NCBI GenBank assembly: GCA_964611335.1
Contig: CAZSXR010000004.1
Span: forward strand, 137,095-201,094
Direction: 5' to 3'
DNA from: BOG-1112 sp964611335
GTDB lineage: Bacteria; Bdellovibrionota_B; Oligoflexia; Oligoflexales; Bog-1112
DNA length: 64,000 nt
Shown here: positions 53,602 through 62,640 of the stretch, one piece after another
Position numbering within the stretch: the stretch's first letter is position 1
Layout of the letters: every line of letters begins with the position of its first letter
The notes under the pieces: model-generated
What the model was told of the DNA's origin: nothing
Seen by the model: only the letters and a program-made list of their open reading frames with translations
The model's database searches: none
Program-made: the position numbers and the translations under genes

Positions 53602-55332
53602 ATGGCAACACTTGAAGAAATTTTAGTGAAAGACGCTAAGCTCAGCGAAGAAGACCTGAAGAAGGCTACAGCGAAAAGTAAAGAGCTTAATATTTCTTTA
53701 ATGTCTGCAATTGAAAGTTTGAAAAAAATTCCTGAAGAAACTCTGCTAGAGGCGTTTAAAAATTATTATAAAGTTTCTTCTGTAAATCTGAGCGAAAAAG
53801 ATATCTCTCCAGAAATCATCAATATTGTTCCCAAAGCTATAGCAATTCAATATCGACTCATTCCTATTGATCGAGTTGGAAACAATCTTATCATCGCAAC
53901 ATCAAACCCAAGAAATGCGGAAGCTATAGATACTATTCGATTTAAGTGCGGTTATCTTGCAAAAGCGGTTCTTGCTCTTGAATCTAAAATTAACGAATCC
54001 ATAACTAAATATTATGGGAAAATGGATCTTTCCGATTTGGAAAAAGCCCCGCAAGAAACAGCTAAAACAACACAGATGTCATCGACCCGTCGAATTATAG
54101 GGACGGGAACGGAAAGCAAAGATGACGGTCCAGTTGTCAAACTTGTAAATGACGTGCTTATTAAATGTTTAGAGTCTCGTGCATCAGATATTCATTTTGA
54201 AACATATGAAGATCATATGCGTATTCGTTTGAGAATAGACGGAGCGCTAACAGAAATAGCAAAACCTCCCATTGCTTTTAAAAATGCGTTGAATTCTCGC
54301 ATCAAAATCATGGCTGGTTTGAATATTGCAGAATCCCGACTCCCACAAGATGGTGCTATTAATCTTGTTATAGGTGAAAAACCTATAGATTTTCGTGTAA
54401 ACAGTCTCCCGACCGTCTATGGTGAAAAAATCGTAATGCGTATTCTCGACAAATCAAATTTGCAAGTAGATATGACACAGCTTGGGTTTGAAGAAGATCA
54501 ACTGAAAGCTTTTAAAAAAGCTATAAATCTACCTAACGGTATGGTTCTTGTAACGGGTCCTACCGGATCTGGAAAAACAACGACGCTCTATTCTGCATTA
54601 CAAGAACTAAACGTCGAAGATACAAATGTCATGACAGCCGAAGATCCTGTGGAATACAACCTTACCGGGATCAACCAGGTTCAGATGAAACCTGACATCG
54701 GCCTTAATTTCGCAGAATCTCTCAGAGCATTTTTACGACAAGATCCAGATGTTATCATGGTGGGTGAGATTCGTGACCTTGAAACAGCAGAGATTGGTGT
54801 AAAAGCAGCTCTCACTGGTCATATGGTTCTTTCCACTCTTCACACAAATAGCGCTGCTGATACGATTTCAAGACTCTTGAATATGGGTCTTGCACCTTTC
54901 AACTTAGTAGCTGCTATCAACTGTATTACAGCTCAACGTTTGCTTCGAAAAATATGCGTACACTGTCGAGTAGAAGATACAAGTATGAATGCGGAAGCTT
55001 TTATAGATTTGGGAATTCATCCTTCCTATGTAGGTAAAGTGAAAGCTTATGTTGGGAAAGGATGCAACCATTGCGGAAATTCGGGATCAAAGGGACGTAT
55101 AGCTGTACACGAAGTTCTCATTATGAATGATGCTATAAAGCAGGGAATATTGAGAGGAGCGTCCGCTGGCGAATTAAAGAAAATTGCTATGAAAACAGGG
55201 ATGAAAACACTGAGACAATCAAGTCTCACTAAAATGTTGCAGGGTATTACAAGCGCAAAAGAAGTTATCAAAACAACCAGTCCCGATCATGATTCTGTAA
55301 CTTCATCAACTCAAAAACCAACTGAATCTTAA
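53602..55332 (+). CDS. pilB: type IV pilus/type II secretion assembly ATPase (PilB/GspE)
   Basis: 576 residues. N-terminal MshEN-type domain (about 1-150), then the secretion ATPase core: VTGPTGSGKTTTLYSAL Walker A, MTAEDPVEYNL Asp box, DPDVIMVGEIRDLETAE Walker B and LSTLHTNSAADT His box. A C-terminal zinc loop with CVHC and CNHCG is visible. It drives pilin polymerisation at the inner membrane. GTG 53584 is an alternative start; ATG 53602 fits the family's usual beginning. PilC follows after 14 bp. Confidence 0.9.
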   Translation: MATLEEILVKDAKLSEEDLKKATAKSKELNISLMSAIESLKKIPEETLLEAFKNYYKVSSVNLSEKDISPEIINIVPKAIAIQYRLIPIDRVGNNLIIATSNPRNAEAIDTIRFKCGYLAKAVLALESKINESITKYYGKMDLSDLEKAPQETAKTTQMSSTRRIIGTGTESKDDGPVVKLVNDVLIKCLESRASDIHFETYEDHMRIRLRIDGALTEIAKPPIAFKNALNSRIKIMAGLNIAESRLPQDGAINLVIGEKPIDFRVNSLPTVYGEKIVMRILDKSNLQVDMTQLGFEEDQLKAFKKAINLPNGMVLVTGPTGSGKTTTLYSALQELNVEDTNVMTAEDPVEYNLTGINQVQMKPDIGLNFAESLRAFLRQDPDVIMVGEIRDLETAEIGVKAALTGHMVLSTLHTNSAADTISRLLNMGLAPFNLVAAINCITAQRLLRKICVHCRVEDTSMNAEAFIDLGIHPSYVGKVKAYVGKGCNHCGNSGSKGRIAVHEVLIMNDAIKQGILRGASAGELKKIAMKTGMKTLRQSSLTKMLQGITSAKEVIKTTSPDHDSVTSSTQKPTES

Positions 55333-55346
55333 TGTAAGGAATTCCA

Positions 55347-56609
55347 ATGGCGAAATATTCTTACATAGTTCAATCTAAAGATAACAGTATTAAGAAAGGT
55401 CAAATTGAGGCTGTCAATAGCTTTGAAGCAAAGGTTTTCTTAAGAAAACGCGGTTTTCGCATTCTTTCAGTTTCAAGCAAACTAAATTCCATGCTTCTTG
55501 AAGGTGAAATTAGCGTTATCGGTGAATTTCTTATAAAGAATGCCAAGAATGAGTACAAATTAATTGTTGGAAATCAAGATCCAAGTAATAAAGAAATTAT
55601 AATATTTTCAAAGCAGCTTGCTGCAATGATCGGGAGTGGTGTTCCTCTGATCAAATCTATCAATGTTTTAGAGGGACAACAGCCTTCTCGGGGGTTTCGC
55701 ATAGCGCTTGTTGATATCCGAGAAACAGTCGAAAACGGCTCAAAATTTTCTACTGCACTTGGGAAATATCCTAAAATTTTTGATGATCTTTATGTAGCTA
55801 TGGTAGGAGCTGGCGAAGCCAGTGGTAACTTAGATCTCATATTAAAGAAACTTGTAACCTATATTGAGAAAGCTGAGAAAATTAAAAGCCAAGTTAAATC
55901 TGCTATGACTTATCCCGTTTTAGTTCTTGTCATTGCTGTAGGTGTCGTGAGTGGTTTGTTATTGTTTGTAATTCCCATATTTGCAAAGCAGTTTTCAGAA
56001 ACGGGAAGACCTTTGCCTTGGTTAACTCAAACGGTTGTCGATTTTTCCGATTTTTTCATTCAATACTGGTACATAATTTTCTCCTTTCTGGGTGCTATGG
56101 TTTATGGATTTATGTATTGGAAACAAACTGCACGAGGACGTATTTTATTCGACAAATATATTTTAAAGACCCCCATCATCGGGGATGTTTTAAAAAAAAT
56201 TGCTGTCGGACGTTTTTGTTCAACCATGTCGAGTATGCTTAGTTCCGGTGTGAACCTCCTTCAAGCTCTATCGATTTGTGCTGCTTCCGCAGGAAACAAA
56301 ATTGTTGAAGCCTTTATTCTCAATGTTCGAGCAGCTCTTGAAAAGGGCCAAAAATTTTCGACACCTCTTTCAGAAGGTGATCTTTTTCCTGTCATGGTGG
56401 TTTCAATGGTCGAGGTTGGAGAATCTACAGGTTCTCTTGACGAGATGCTTCGTAAAGTAAGTGATATTTATGAGGAAGAGGTCGACCTAGCCGTAAAGAC
56501 AATGCTTTCGCTGATCGAACCTATGATGATCGTTTTTCTCGGTGGAATTATCGCATTCGTTGTTATTGCGATGTATTTGCCTATCTTCGATATGGCGGGT
56601 GGAATGTAG
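55347..56609 (+). CDS. pilC: type IV pilus/type II secretion inner-membrane platform protein (PilC/GspF)
   Basis: 420 residues with two GspF domains (about 80-200 and 280-405): FSKQLAAMIGSGVPLIKSIN and FCSTMSSMLSSGVNLLQALS are the paired repeats, VSMVEVGESTGSLDEMLRKV the conserved end, with three helices. Forms the rotor platform for the PilB ATPase. The pair PilB-PilC without pilT, pilin or GspD nearby cannot be called strictly pilus or T2SS. Confidence 0.9.
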   Translation: MAKYSYIVQSKDNSIKKGQIEAVNSFEAKVFLRKRGFRILSVSSKLNSMLLEGEISVIGEFLIKNAKNEYKLIVGNQDPSNKEIIIFSKQLAAMIGSGVPLIKSINVLEGQQPSRGFRIALVDIRETVENGSKFSTALGKYPKIFDDLYVAMVGAGEASGNLDLILKKLVTYIEKAEKIKSQVKSAMTYPVLVLVIAVGVVSGLLLFVIPIFAKQFSETGRPLPWLTQTVVDFSDFFIQYWYIIFSFLGAMVYGFMYWKQTARGRILFDKYILKTPIIGDVLKKIAVGRFCSTMSSMLSSGVNLLQALSICAASAGNKIVEAFILNVRAALEKGQKFSTPLSEGDLFPVMVVSMVEVGESTGSLDEMLRKVSDIYEEEVDLAVKTMLSLIEPMMIVFLGGIIAFVVIAMYLPIFDMAGGM

Positions 56610-56611
56610 TT

Positions 56612-57466
56612 TCAAACAAAAGAAAATTGATCATCTATGCTCTGCATTTTTTTTGCCTCTCTCCACAAAGGAATAATCTGACGAAGAAGAGATTCTGCCT
56701 GAGAAATAGAAAGCTGAGCGCCAGCGTCGCTTTTTGCAATCTTTGGATTTGGGTGCACTTCCATATAAAACCCAGTCAATTTTCCTGTTGCAGCAGCAGC
56801 ACGAGCAAGAACTGGTGCAAATTCACGCGTATAACTTGAAGAGGCATCTCCTTTTGCGCTAGGTCTTTGCGTACTATGAGTAATGTCGAAAATAAGTGGA
56901 ACTTTAGTTTCAGACATAATTGCAAAGGAACGCATATCCACAATGAGATCACCGTAACCGAAAGAGGTGCCTCTTTCGGTGAGCGCAAGAGAGGAACTTA
57001 ATCCCTCTTCAGAAGCCGCAATCTGTGCTTTGTTAACAACATTCGCCATTGCATAAGGACTCATAAACTGTCCTTTTTTGATGTTTACAAATTTTTTGCT
57101 CTTCACAGCTGCAAGAATCAAATCTGTTTGACGGCATAGTAAAGCAGGAATCTGCAAAGCATCTATAACGGGGGAGACCGCTTCCACTTGATAGACTTCA
57201 TGAACATCTGTAAGCGTTGGGCAACGATATCGAGATTTAATGTCTGAAAACCAAGAGAGTGAAGTCTCTATCCCAGGGCCTCTATAACTTTCTATAGATT
57301 GTCTGTTTGCCTTGTCAAAACTCGCTTTAAACACGTACGTAAAGTCTAAGATCTGACTTAAATTGACAAAGGCTGCAGCAACCTCATCCATCATTGCATA
57401 AGATTCGCCAACACAAGGTCCGGCGATTATTAAAGGCTTATTTGAAAGAGAAAGATCCAAAAGCAT
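56612..57466 (-). CDS. kdsA: 3-deoxy-8-phosphooctulonate synthase
   Basis: 284 residues, a class I DAHP-synthase-fold enzyme: LIIAGPCVGES at the N-terminus, FKASFDKANRQS, TDVHEVYQVEAV, NIKKGQFMSP, and LTERGTSFGYGDLIVDMRS. It condenses phosphoenolpyruvate with arabinose 5-phosphate to Kdo8P for lipid A core. Convergent with pilC, 2 bp apart. AAGGA is 7 nt before the ATG. Confidence 0.94.
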   Translation of the reverse strand: MLLDLSLSNKPLIIAGPCVGESYAMMDEVAAAFVNLSQILDFTYVFKASFDKANRQSIESYRGPGIETSLSWFSDIKSRYRCPTLTDVHEVYQVEAVSPVIDALQIPALLCRQTDLILAAVKSKKFVNIKKGQFMSPYAMANVVNKAQIAASEEGLSSSLALTERGTSFGYGDLIVDMRSFAIMSETKVPLIFDITHSTQRPSAKGDASSSYTREFAPVLARAAAATGKLTGFYMEVHPNPKIAKSDAGAQLSISQAESLLRQIIPLWREAKKMQSIDDQFSFV

Positions 57467-57627
57467 TGATCGTCCTTAAGGCAGTAAATATCGCACGAGT
57501 ATAAGCTTTATCAAAAAGATCAGACAATCGTTTTTAAATAGGTAGCTATCTGCTAAATTTTCCTTAATTATGGGCGACAAAGAAATGAAGCTCCGAGTAA
57601 AACGGTTTTCCGCTCGTAAATGTTCAA

Positions 57628-57656
57628 TTGACTAATGTAAGATGACATCGTATGTT
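57628..57656 (+). promoter_or_regulatory. promoter of the tRNA-Phe/secG/tRNA-Leu unit
   Basis: TTGACT (57628-57633), 17-bp spacer, TATGTT (57651-57656); the tRNA starts 20 bp further on. Confidence 0.6.
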
Positions 57657-57676
57657 AAAAAACCTTTGAAGCCGCC

Positions 57677-57752
57677 GGCGCTTTAGCTCAGTCGGTAGAG
57701 CAATGGACTGAAAATCCATGTGTCCCCGGTTCGATTCCGGGAGGCGCCACCA
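57677..57752 (+). tRNA. tRNA-Phe (anticodon GAA)
   Basis: Acceptor GGCGCTT/AGGCGCC, D-arm GCTCAGTCGGTAGAGC, anticodon stem TGGACTGAAAATCCA reading GAA, T-arm CCCGGTTCGATTCCGGG and encoded CCA (57750-57752). Confidence 0.97.
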
Positions 57753-57780
57753 TCTTCAAAGACATCAAATGCGAGAATGT

Positions 57781-58098
57781 ATGGATATCTTAATTACAGT
57801 CATACACATTTTAGTAGCCCTCTTTATGATCCTTGTTGTCCTTGTACAAGGTGGCAATCAAGGAGGAGTTGGCGCGGCCTTTGGTGGCGGCAACACTCAG
57901 GGCGTTTTCGGCGCATCAGGTGCAACATCCTTTCTTGGGAAACTCACCTACGCTGCCGCTTTCATATTCATGATCACTTCTATATCTCTTGTAGTCTTGC
58001 AAGGCGGAAATAGAATTGGACTGTCTCACAAGCTTGAGCAACAGCAACCAACAACTCCCGCTGAACCTGAGACAACGCCAGATGGCACTCAAGAGTAA
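57781..58098 (+). CDS. secG: preprotein translocase subunit SecG
   Basis: 105 residues: two helices (LITVIHILVALFMILVVLV at 4-22, and LTYAAAFIFMITSISLVVL) joined by a glycine-rich loop GGNQGGVGAAFGGGN with GVFGASGATSFLGK, the hallmark of SecG; the C-terminus is polar and proline/threonine-rich. It assists SecYEG translocation. ATG 57769 is an equally possible start. It lies between tRNA-Phe and tRNA-Leu(GAG); in E. coli secG is also followed by a tRNA-Leu(GAG) gene, leuU. Confidence 0.9.
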   Translation: MDILITVIHILVALFMILVVLVQGGNQGGVGAAFGGGNTQGVFGASGATSFLGKLTYAAAFIFMITSISLVVLQGGNRIGLSHKLEQQQPTTPAEPETTPDGTQE

Positions 58099-58109
58099 TT
58101 TGGTTTTTT

Positions 58110-58194
58110 GCGAAGATGGTGAAACTGGTAGACACGTACGCTTGAGGGGCGTATGCCGCAAGGTGTGAGGGTTCGAGTCCCTCTCTTCGCACCA
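58110..58194 (+). tRNA. tRNA-Leu (anticodon GAG)
   Basis: Acceptor GCGAAGA/TCTTCGC, long variable arm (GTATGCCGCAAGGTGT), anticodon loop CTTGAGGGG reading GAG, T-arm GAGGGTTCGAGTCCCTC and encoded CCA (58192-58194). Its 3' end is the left end of a direct repeat bounding a second element. Confidence 0.96.
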
Positions 58195-58201
58195 CTCCTA
58201 A
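58185..58201 (+). repeat. attL-type direct repeat (17 bp)
   Basis: CTTCGCACCACTCCTAA at the end of tRNA-Leu, identical to 63897-63913. Confidence 0.78.
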
Positions 58202-58424
58202 CTAGATTTTTCCCAAACATTGTCAAAGACACGAAAAATACTTACAAATCGAATCAACAACTTACAAAACGATTTTTTCCAAGGCTACGTCTATATCAGG
58301 CTTCATCATGTCAAATCAGGGGACTTGTAGTCCTTCTGTAGTTATCGTTGTAGTTAGCGGATCGACCCCCCCACCCCAATTTTGATGTAATTTATGGGAC
58401 CATTCTTCTAAGAGTTTGGGAAAA

Positions 58425-58999
58425 GTCCAGTTTCCACATACGACGAGGGAATTGTAAATTACATTCCACTAAAAAGGACAAAACAAGGTGAGGGTGTATT
58501 TACAGCTAATGGCCTCAAATATGATGCTACTCAAGATTATCTTACATGTCCAGCAGGTCACAAATTATATCCTTACGACAAACCTGCAGACGGAGGAAGC
58601 AAGTACTATAGATTGCTAGGTGGTCATTGTAACAACTGCTCATTTCGAAAAACATGCATTCCAGAACGATCTACTAAGAAAAACAAAGTATGCCTAAGAC
58701 ATCCTACTCATGATGAAATCGAAAAAGTAAAAGTAAGGTGCCAAATAGAATTATTCAAAAGTCGTTTGCATGAAAGGCAGTAGAAGTTGGAAGGTTTATT
58801 TGGTGAGGGAAAAGAAAGACACGGCTTGCGAAGGTCTAAATATAGAGGTAAGAGCAAATTCCAGATTCAAGTATATCTAATTGCAATGGTACAGAACCTA
58901 AGACGTCTTGTTGACTTTATCTTTATTTTTAGAAACGTAAAAATTTTCAAAAATTTATTGATGCTTTCGTTAAAGTGGATTTCTGCTTACGGTTTATAA
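58425..58999 (+). pseudogene. IS1182-like transposase, C-terminal remnant with internal stop
   Basis: A frame reading LTCPAGHKLYPY, then HCNNCSFRKTC (zinc-like cysteines), KSRLHERQ, an in-frame TAG, and EGLFGEGKERHGLRRSKYRG with a QVYLIAMVQNLRRLV tail. The cysteine block and the glutamate-bearing EGxFGExK...HGLRR segment are typical of the C-terminal part of IS1182/IS4-like transposases. The N-terminal two thirds with the first catalytic aspartates are missing, so it cannot be active. The 222 bp between tRNA-Leu and this remnant hold nothing I recognise. Confidence 0.72.
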
Positions 59000-59459
59000 C
59001 TGCTTCCTGAATTCCATTATTTCAACATCCCCTGGTATAAGTTGACATTCAAAATAGAGATGGCGGGGTAAGTCTCAGGAGGGGAACGTGCTTATTGTTC
59101 CTACTCTCTTAATTATCTTTAATCACTTAGATAAGAAGCAAGTTAATTGTCGCACGAGAAAAAGAATCTTAAGAATTTGCATAAAATTTGAGGGGTTAAA
59201 AATTCACGCAGGCCTAACGTGACGAAAAAACTCTATGAAAAAATAAATTCTCAAGTTTGACAAAGCAAGCCTTAAAATTTGACGTACAAAACGGAGGACT
59301 CTAAATGCCCTCTTTTACAGTCTGAAAGTCTATAATTTTAAAGGGGATAGAGTTCAATTTAAGCTATTTTAAAGATTGTGTTTTAGGATTCCGATAATGG
59401 GATGGGATTCGTCTGTGTTGAGAAACTTGCTACACACTCTCTCAGAATAAGGGTTGGGT
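59000..59459. other. gene-free stretch upstream of the GLUG gene
   Basis: AT-rich, no gene recognised. A TTGACA (near 59257) and a later TTTGACG could be promoter parts without convincing -10 boxes. A 13-bp TGGTATAAGTTGA (59033-59045) recurs at 61980-61992, just past the GLUG gene. Confidence 0.4.
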
Positions 59460-61892
59460 ATGGCGTTTCGGTCTATGAGAGCTATCTTGGAATCACGTTC
59501 CATTTTTAAAATGGGCTTATGGGTTTTTCTTCACTTGATAGGATTTGTGTTCATTAGTCAATGCTCCTCAAAGGAAAATATTTCTCTTTCAGTAAAACCT
59601 CTTCGCATTCCAGTAGAAGTATCACAAACGCCTCAATTTTCTTTAAATTTAGAAGGAGCTTTTGAACTCACTTCTTTGGGGACGAATTTGGTGTTTTCAG
59701 TTTCAGGGTGTTCTAGTGGGTATACTATGGGTGCAAGATCCATTAGTTCAGGTCAGATTAGTCTTTACAACAGTGATATAAATTGTTTGATAAAATTGAA
59801 TGGTTTTACATTCGGTTCAACGACATACTCAAACACAGGTGGTACTGATTTTACAACTTGGCTACCAAACGATACTGCTGTTTTTAAAGATGTGAGTTCT
59901 TCAAGCATTATCTATGTGAGGGTGCAAAATCAAGTTACTCAAACAGGCGTTCAATCCACAGACACTGTTATTTACAAGTTTACAGATTTGAGTCAAGGCC
60001 CTTCTGTGACTCTTCCCAGTATAAGTTCACAGACTCCTGTTCCTATCATTATTCAAGGCAGTGCGGCTCCTAACTTTACTTTGGTACAAGCACGTTATCT
60101 TTCTACCAATAGCAATGGTTCGGCAAATTTATCATTCACTTTCCAGTGTGGTTCAAGTCTTACAGGTTCTTCGAATTCAACTTATGCGTGTAGCTCTGTT
60201 TTGCTGAACTCTCAACTCGATTATATGCTTGTTCCGGATATATATTCGCAAGGAGTTATCTCGGTAGCAGATGCCAATACAGCCTATGCTTCGAAAGCAC
60301 CAACATCTGTGAACTCTCTAATCGTGGCTCCTAATGGAGTTGACCTACATTCCAATTCTGTCCCTAATGGTGGATTTTATACAAGTGACACGACCCCTCT
60401 TGTTACAGGGACTACACCCATTTACCCTAATAACCTCAATTACGTCATCTTCCTTCGAAGCAAAGATGCGAGTGGAAATACGCTCGCCTATCTTTATTTT
60501 TACATCTATATTATAGCCATCTCTCAAACGGGCACTCTCGTGAGCGGTTGCGGAACCACTTTTGATGGTGGAGCCGGCACTCCAGGAAATCCTTATCTCA
60601 TTAGCACTGTGACTTCTCTCTCACATATCCCTCTTTGCACATTGTCTTCTTATTATTTTTTGCTTACTAAAAACCTCGATTTAGGTGGTTCTCTGACTCC
60701 ATGGAATCCAGGAGTTCTATATGGTCAGTTCAATGGGAACAATTACACATTATCGAACATGTACATCAATAATACAACGGCTGCTGCCACACCTGGTTTA
60801 TTTACGAATATTGCTGCAGGAGCTTCCGTTTCAAATTTAAATCTCGCTTTGATCAATATGAGAACAGCAAATATAGCAGGTGGTTTGTCAGGGCAATCGA
60901 GTGGAGCTATCACGAATGTAACAACATCAGGCATCATGATTTCAGTAGCAGTATCAGGGGGAGACGTTCGTGTGGGAGGTTTAGTTGGAATTAACAATTC
61001 GGGGACTATTAGCAACTCATCTTCTACGATAACATTTAGTTTGAATCCTGGAGCAGCCTCTACTTTCTATTATAAAAGAATTGGAGGGCTCATCGGTGTT
61101 CATGGAGGGGGTTCTATTACGAATTCTCATTTTTCAGGATCTATAACCTCTACCTTGGGCGCAACAAGCAATGCGCATATGGGTTTTGGTGGGCTTATAG
61201 GATGGGTTGCTTCAGGCCCTCTTACCATTAGCAACTCTTATTCCACAGGGAATCAAACTCACAGTATCTATAACAGTGTGCCACGTGATTTTGGTGTCGG
61301 TGGCATACTCGGGATGGTGAATCCTAATTCTGCGATTGCTATAAATTTGACCCAAGTTGCTGCGTATGGAACCTACGTTGTGAATGGAGTGAGTACGGAT
61401 AAAATCAGTTTAGGTGGTTTAGTGGGCCTGTCTCTTTTACCGAGTGGGGCGAGCCTCAATATCACAAATAGCTACACAATGGTTAGTCTTTCACTTCCAG
61501 GAACGCCCTCTGGAACCAGTTTTGTAGCAGGTGCTCTCGGTCGTAATTCAGGACCTAACAACTCTGTTGTTTTCACAAAGGTGTACTCAGCTGCACCTTC
61601 TGTGTCTGGTGCGGGTGCGACGGTCATCAGTGGTTTTGTTGCACTTGGGAATGCGGTTTCCATTACGAGTAGTTATCTTTATCAAAACGCCAATGTGCCT
61701 GCACAAACTTATACAGGTCTAACTTCTTACACGACAACGACACAAATGGAAACAGAGTCAAACTTTGTTGGATTTGACTTCAATGTGACGCCTGTATGGA
61801 GAATGCCTTCCGCAAACCCTCTCTCACCAAATAGTTTGCTGAGCCCTGTACTCAACTGGCAATGTGGAACAAATGGGATTGCATGTTATTGA
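59460..61892 (+). CDS. large GLUG-repeat surface lipoprotein
   Basis: 810 residues from ATG 59460, which follows AAGGG; TTG 59454 opens the frame. The N-terminus has a hydrophobic segment with Cys35 after FISQ, a lipobox-like site though Q at -1 is unusual. Serine/threonine/asparagine-rich beta-type sequence follows, then at about 470-670 at least five GLUG-like units of the form GGLxG...SGxIxNSxxxG (AGGLSGQSSGAITN, VGGLVGINNSGTISN, IGGLIGVHGGGSITN, FGGLIGWVASGPLTIS, LGGLVGLSLLPSGAS). Such repeats build beta-helical surface and adhesion proteins; ligand and function are unknown. Located inside the decayed tRNA-Leu element. Confidence 0.65.
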   Translation: MAFRSMRAILESRSIFKMGLWVFLHLIGFVFISQCSSKENISLSVKPLRIPVEVSQTPQFSLNLEGAFELTSLGTNLVFSVSGCSSGYTMGARSISSGQISLYNSDINCLIKLNGFTFGSTTYSNTGGTDFTTWLPNDTAVFKDVSSSSIIYVRVQNQVTQTGVQSTDTVIYKFTDLSQGPSVTLPSISSQTPVPIIIQGSAAPNFTLVQARYLSTNSNGSANLSFTFQCGSSLTGSSNSTYACSSVLLNSQLDYMLVPDIYSQGVISVADANTAYASKAPTSVNSLIVAPNGVDLHSNSVPNGGFYTSDTTPLVTGTTPIYPNNLNYVIFLRSKDASGNTLAYLYFYIYIIAISQTGTLVSGCGTTFDGGAGTPGNPYLISTVTSLSHIPLCTLSSYYFLLTKNLDLGGSLTPWNPGVLYGQFNGNNYTLSNMYINNTTAAATPGLFTNIAAGASVSNLNLALINMRTANIAGGLSGQSSGAITNVTTSGIMISVAVSGGDVRVGGLVGINNSGTISNSSSTITFSLNPGAASTFYYKRIGGLIGVHGGGSITNSHFSGSITSTLGATSNAHMGFGGLIGWVASGPLTISNSYSTGNQTHSIYNSVPRDFGVGGILGMVNPNSAIAINLTQVAAYGTYVVNGVSTDKISLGGLVGLSLLPSGASLNITNSYTMVSLSLPGTPSGTSFVAGALGRNSGPNNSVVFTKVYSAAPSVSGAGATVISGFVALGNAVSITSSYLYQNANVPAQTYTGLTSYTTTTQMETESNFVGFDFNVTPVWRMPSANPLSPNSLLSPVLNWQCGTNGIACY

Positions 61893-61995
61893 TAAACAAA
61901 ATGATTAAATGCCTCTTTTTAAATAGAAGCTTTTAGTGATATTTTTTGAAGCTGGTGGAAGCTGCGAAGGCACGGTTTATGGTATAAGTTGAGCC

Positions 61996-62604
61996 TCATT
62001 CAGCAATAGCAACTTCCTGCTCCAACACCAACTCTCTCTTCCTCAACACAACAGCTCCCGAAAACACTACGACACTCAACAAAAACCCAACACCTGCAAT
62101 CCCCCATCCCATCAGAGCCATGTTTTCCTTCGTCAAAACAAAACTCAAATACAACAAACTAAAAGCCTCTCCAATGTTTATGAACATGCTGTTCATCGAG
62201 AAGTAAGTTGCTTTCAACTCCGAGTTCTTAATCTTGTCGTTGATCGTTGAATCCATAAGAGGTTCACCCCAACCTAACGCAACAATTGCAAGTCCAAAGA
62301 ACACCATGAAAACCAGATAGCTCTCTGTTGAAAGTGCAATCACGGAACTTAAGAACATGAAAAATGTAGACAGTGCAACGAACTGAGGTCCCTTCGCATA
62401 ACCTTGTAACACTTTCTTATAAAAAATAATTCCCGCAAATCGAAATACCACACACAATAATTGGTGAATCGTTAAGATCCCAACAAAGCCCCCACTGATA
62501 GCCATGATGTAAGGTTGAATTACGATGCCTTTGCCACCTTCTGCAAAACCGTAAAAGAGGTTTGCAAAGAGCAACACAAAGAAACTAAACGAGGCTCCGC
62601 TCAA
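61996..62604 (-). CDS. half-length MFS-type transporter (six helices)
   Basis: 202 residues with six hydrophobic helices and the layout of the C-terminal half of a major-facilitator protein (GLAIVALGWGEPLMDSTIND, YFSMNSMFINIGEAFSLLYL). The N-terminal half, with the A-motif between helices 2 and 3, is missing, and no other frame upstream supplies it before the divergent integrase gene at 62641. A TTG start at 62604 with AAGGAG 7 nt upstream suggests the short form may be translated. Either a truncated transporter or an unusual half-size protein. Confidence 0.5.
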   Translation of the reverse strand: MSGASFSFFVLLFANLFYGFAEGGKGIVIQPYIMAISGGFVGILTIHQLLCVVFRFAGIIFYKKVLQGYAKGPQFVALSTFFMFLSSVIALSTESYLVFMVFFGLAIVALGWGEPLMDSTINDKIKNSELKATYFSMNSMFINIGEAFSLLYLSFVLTKENMALMGWGIAGVGFLLSVVVFSGAVVLRKRELVLEQEVAIAE

Positions 62605-62640
62605 GAAAGCTCCTTTTGGGAAACAGAAAGGGAGTTTTCA

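Noticed and set aside
57916..58195. Minus-strand frames over secG and tRNA-Leu
   Set aside because: They lie antisense to secG and a complete tRNA; composition follows the real genes.
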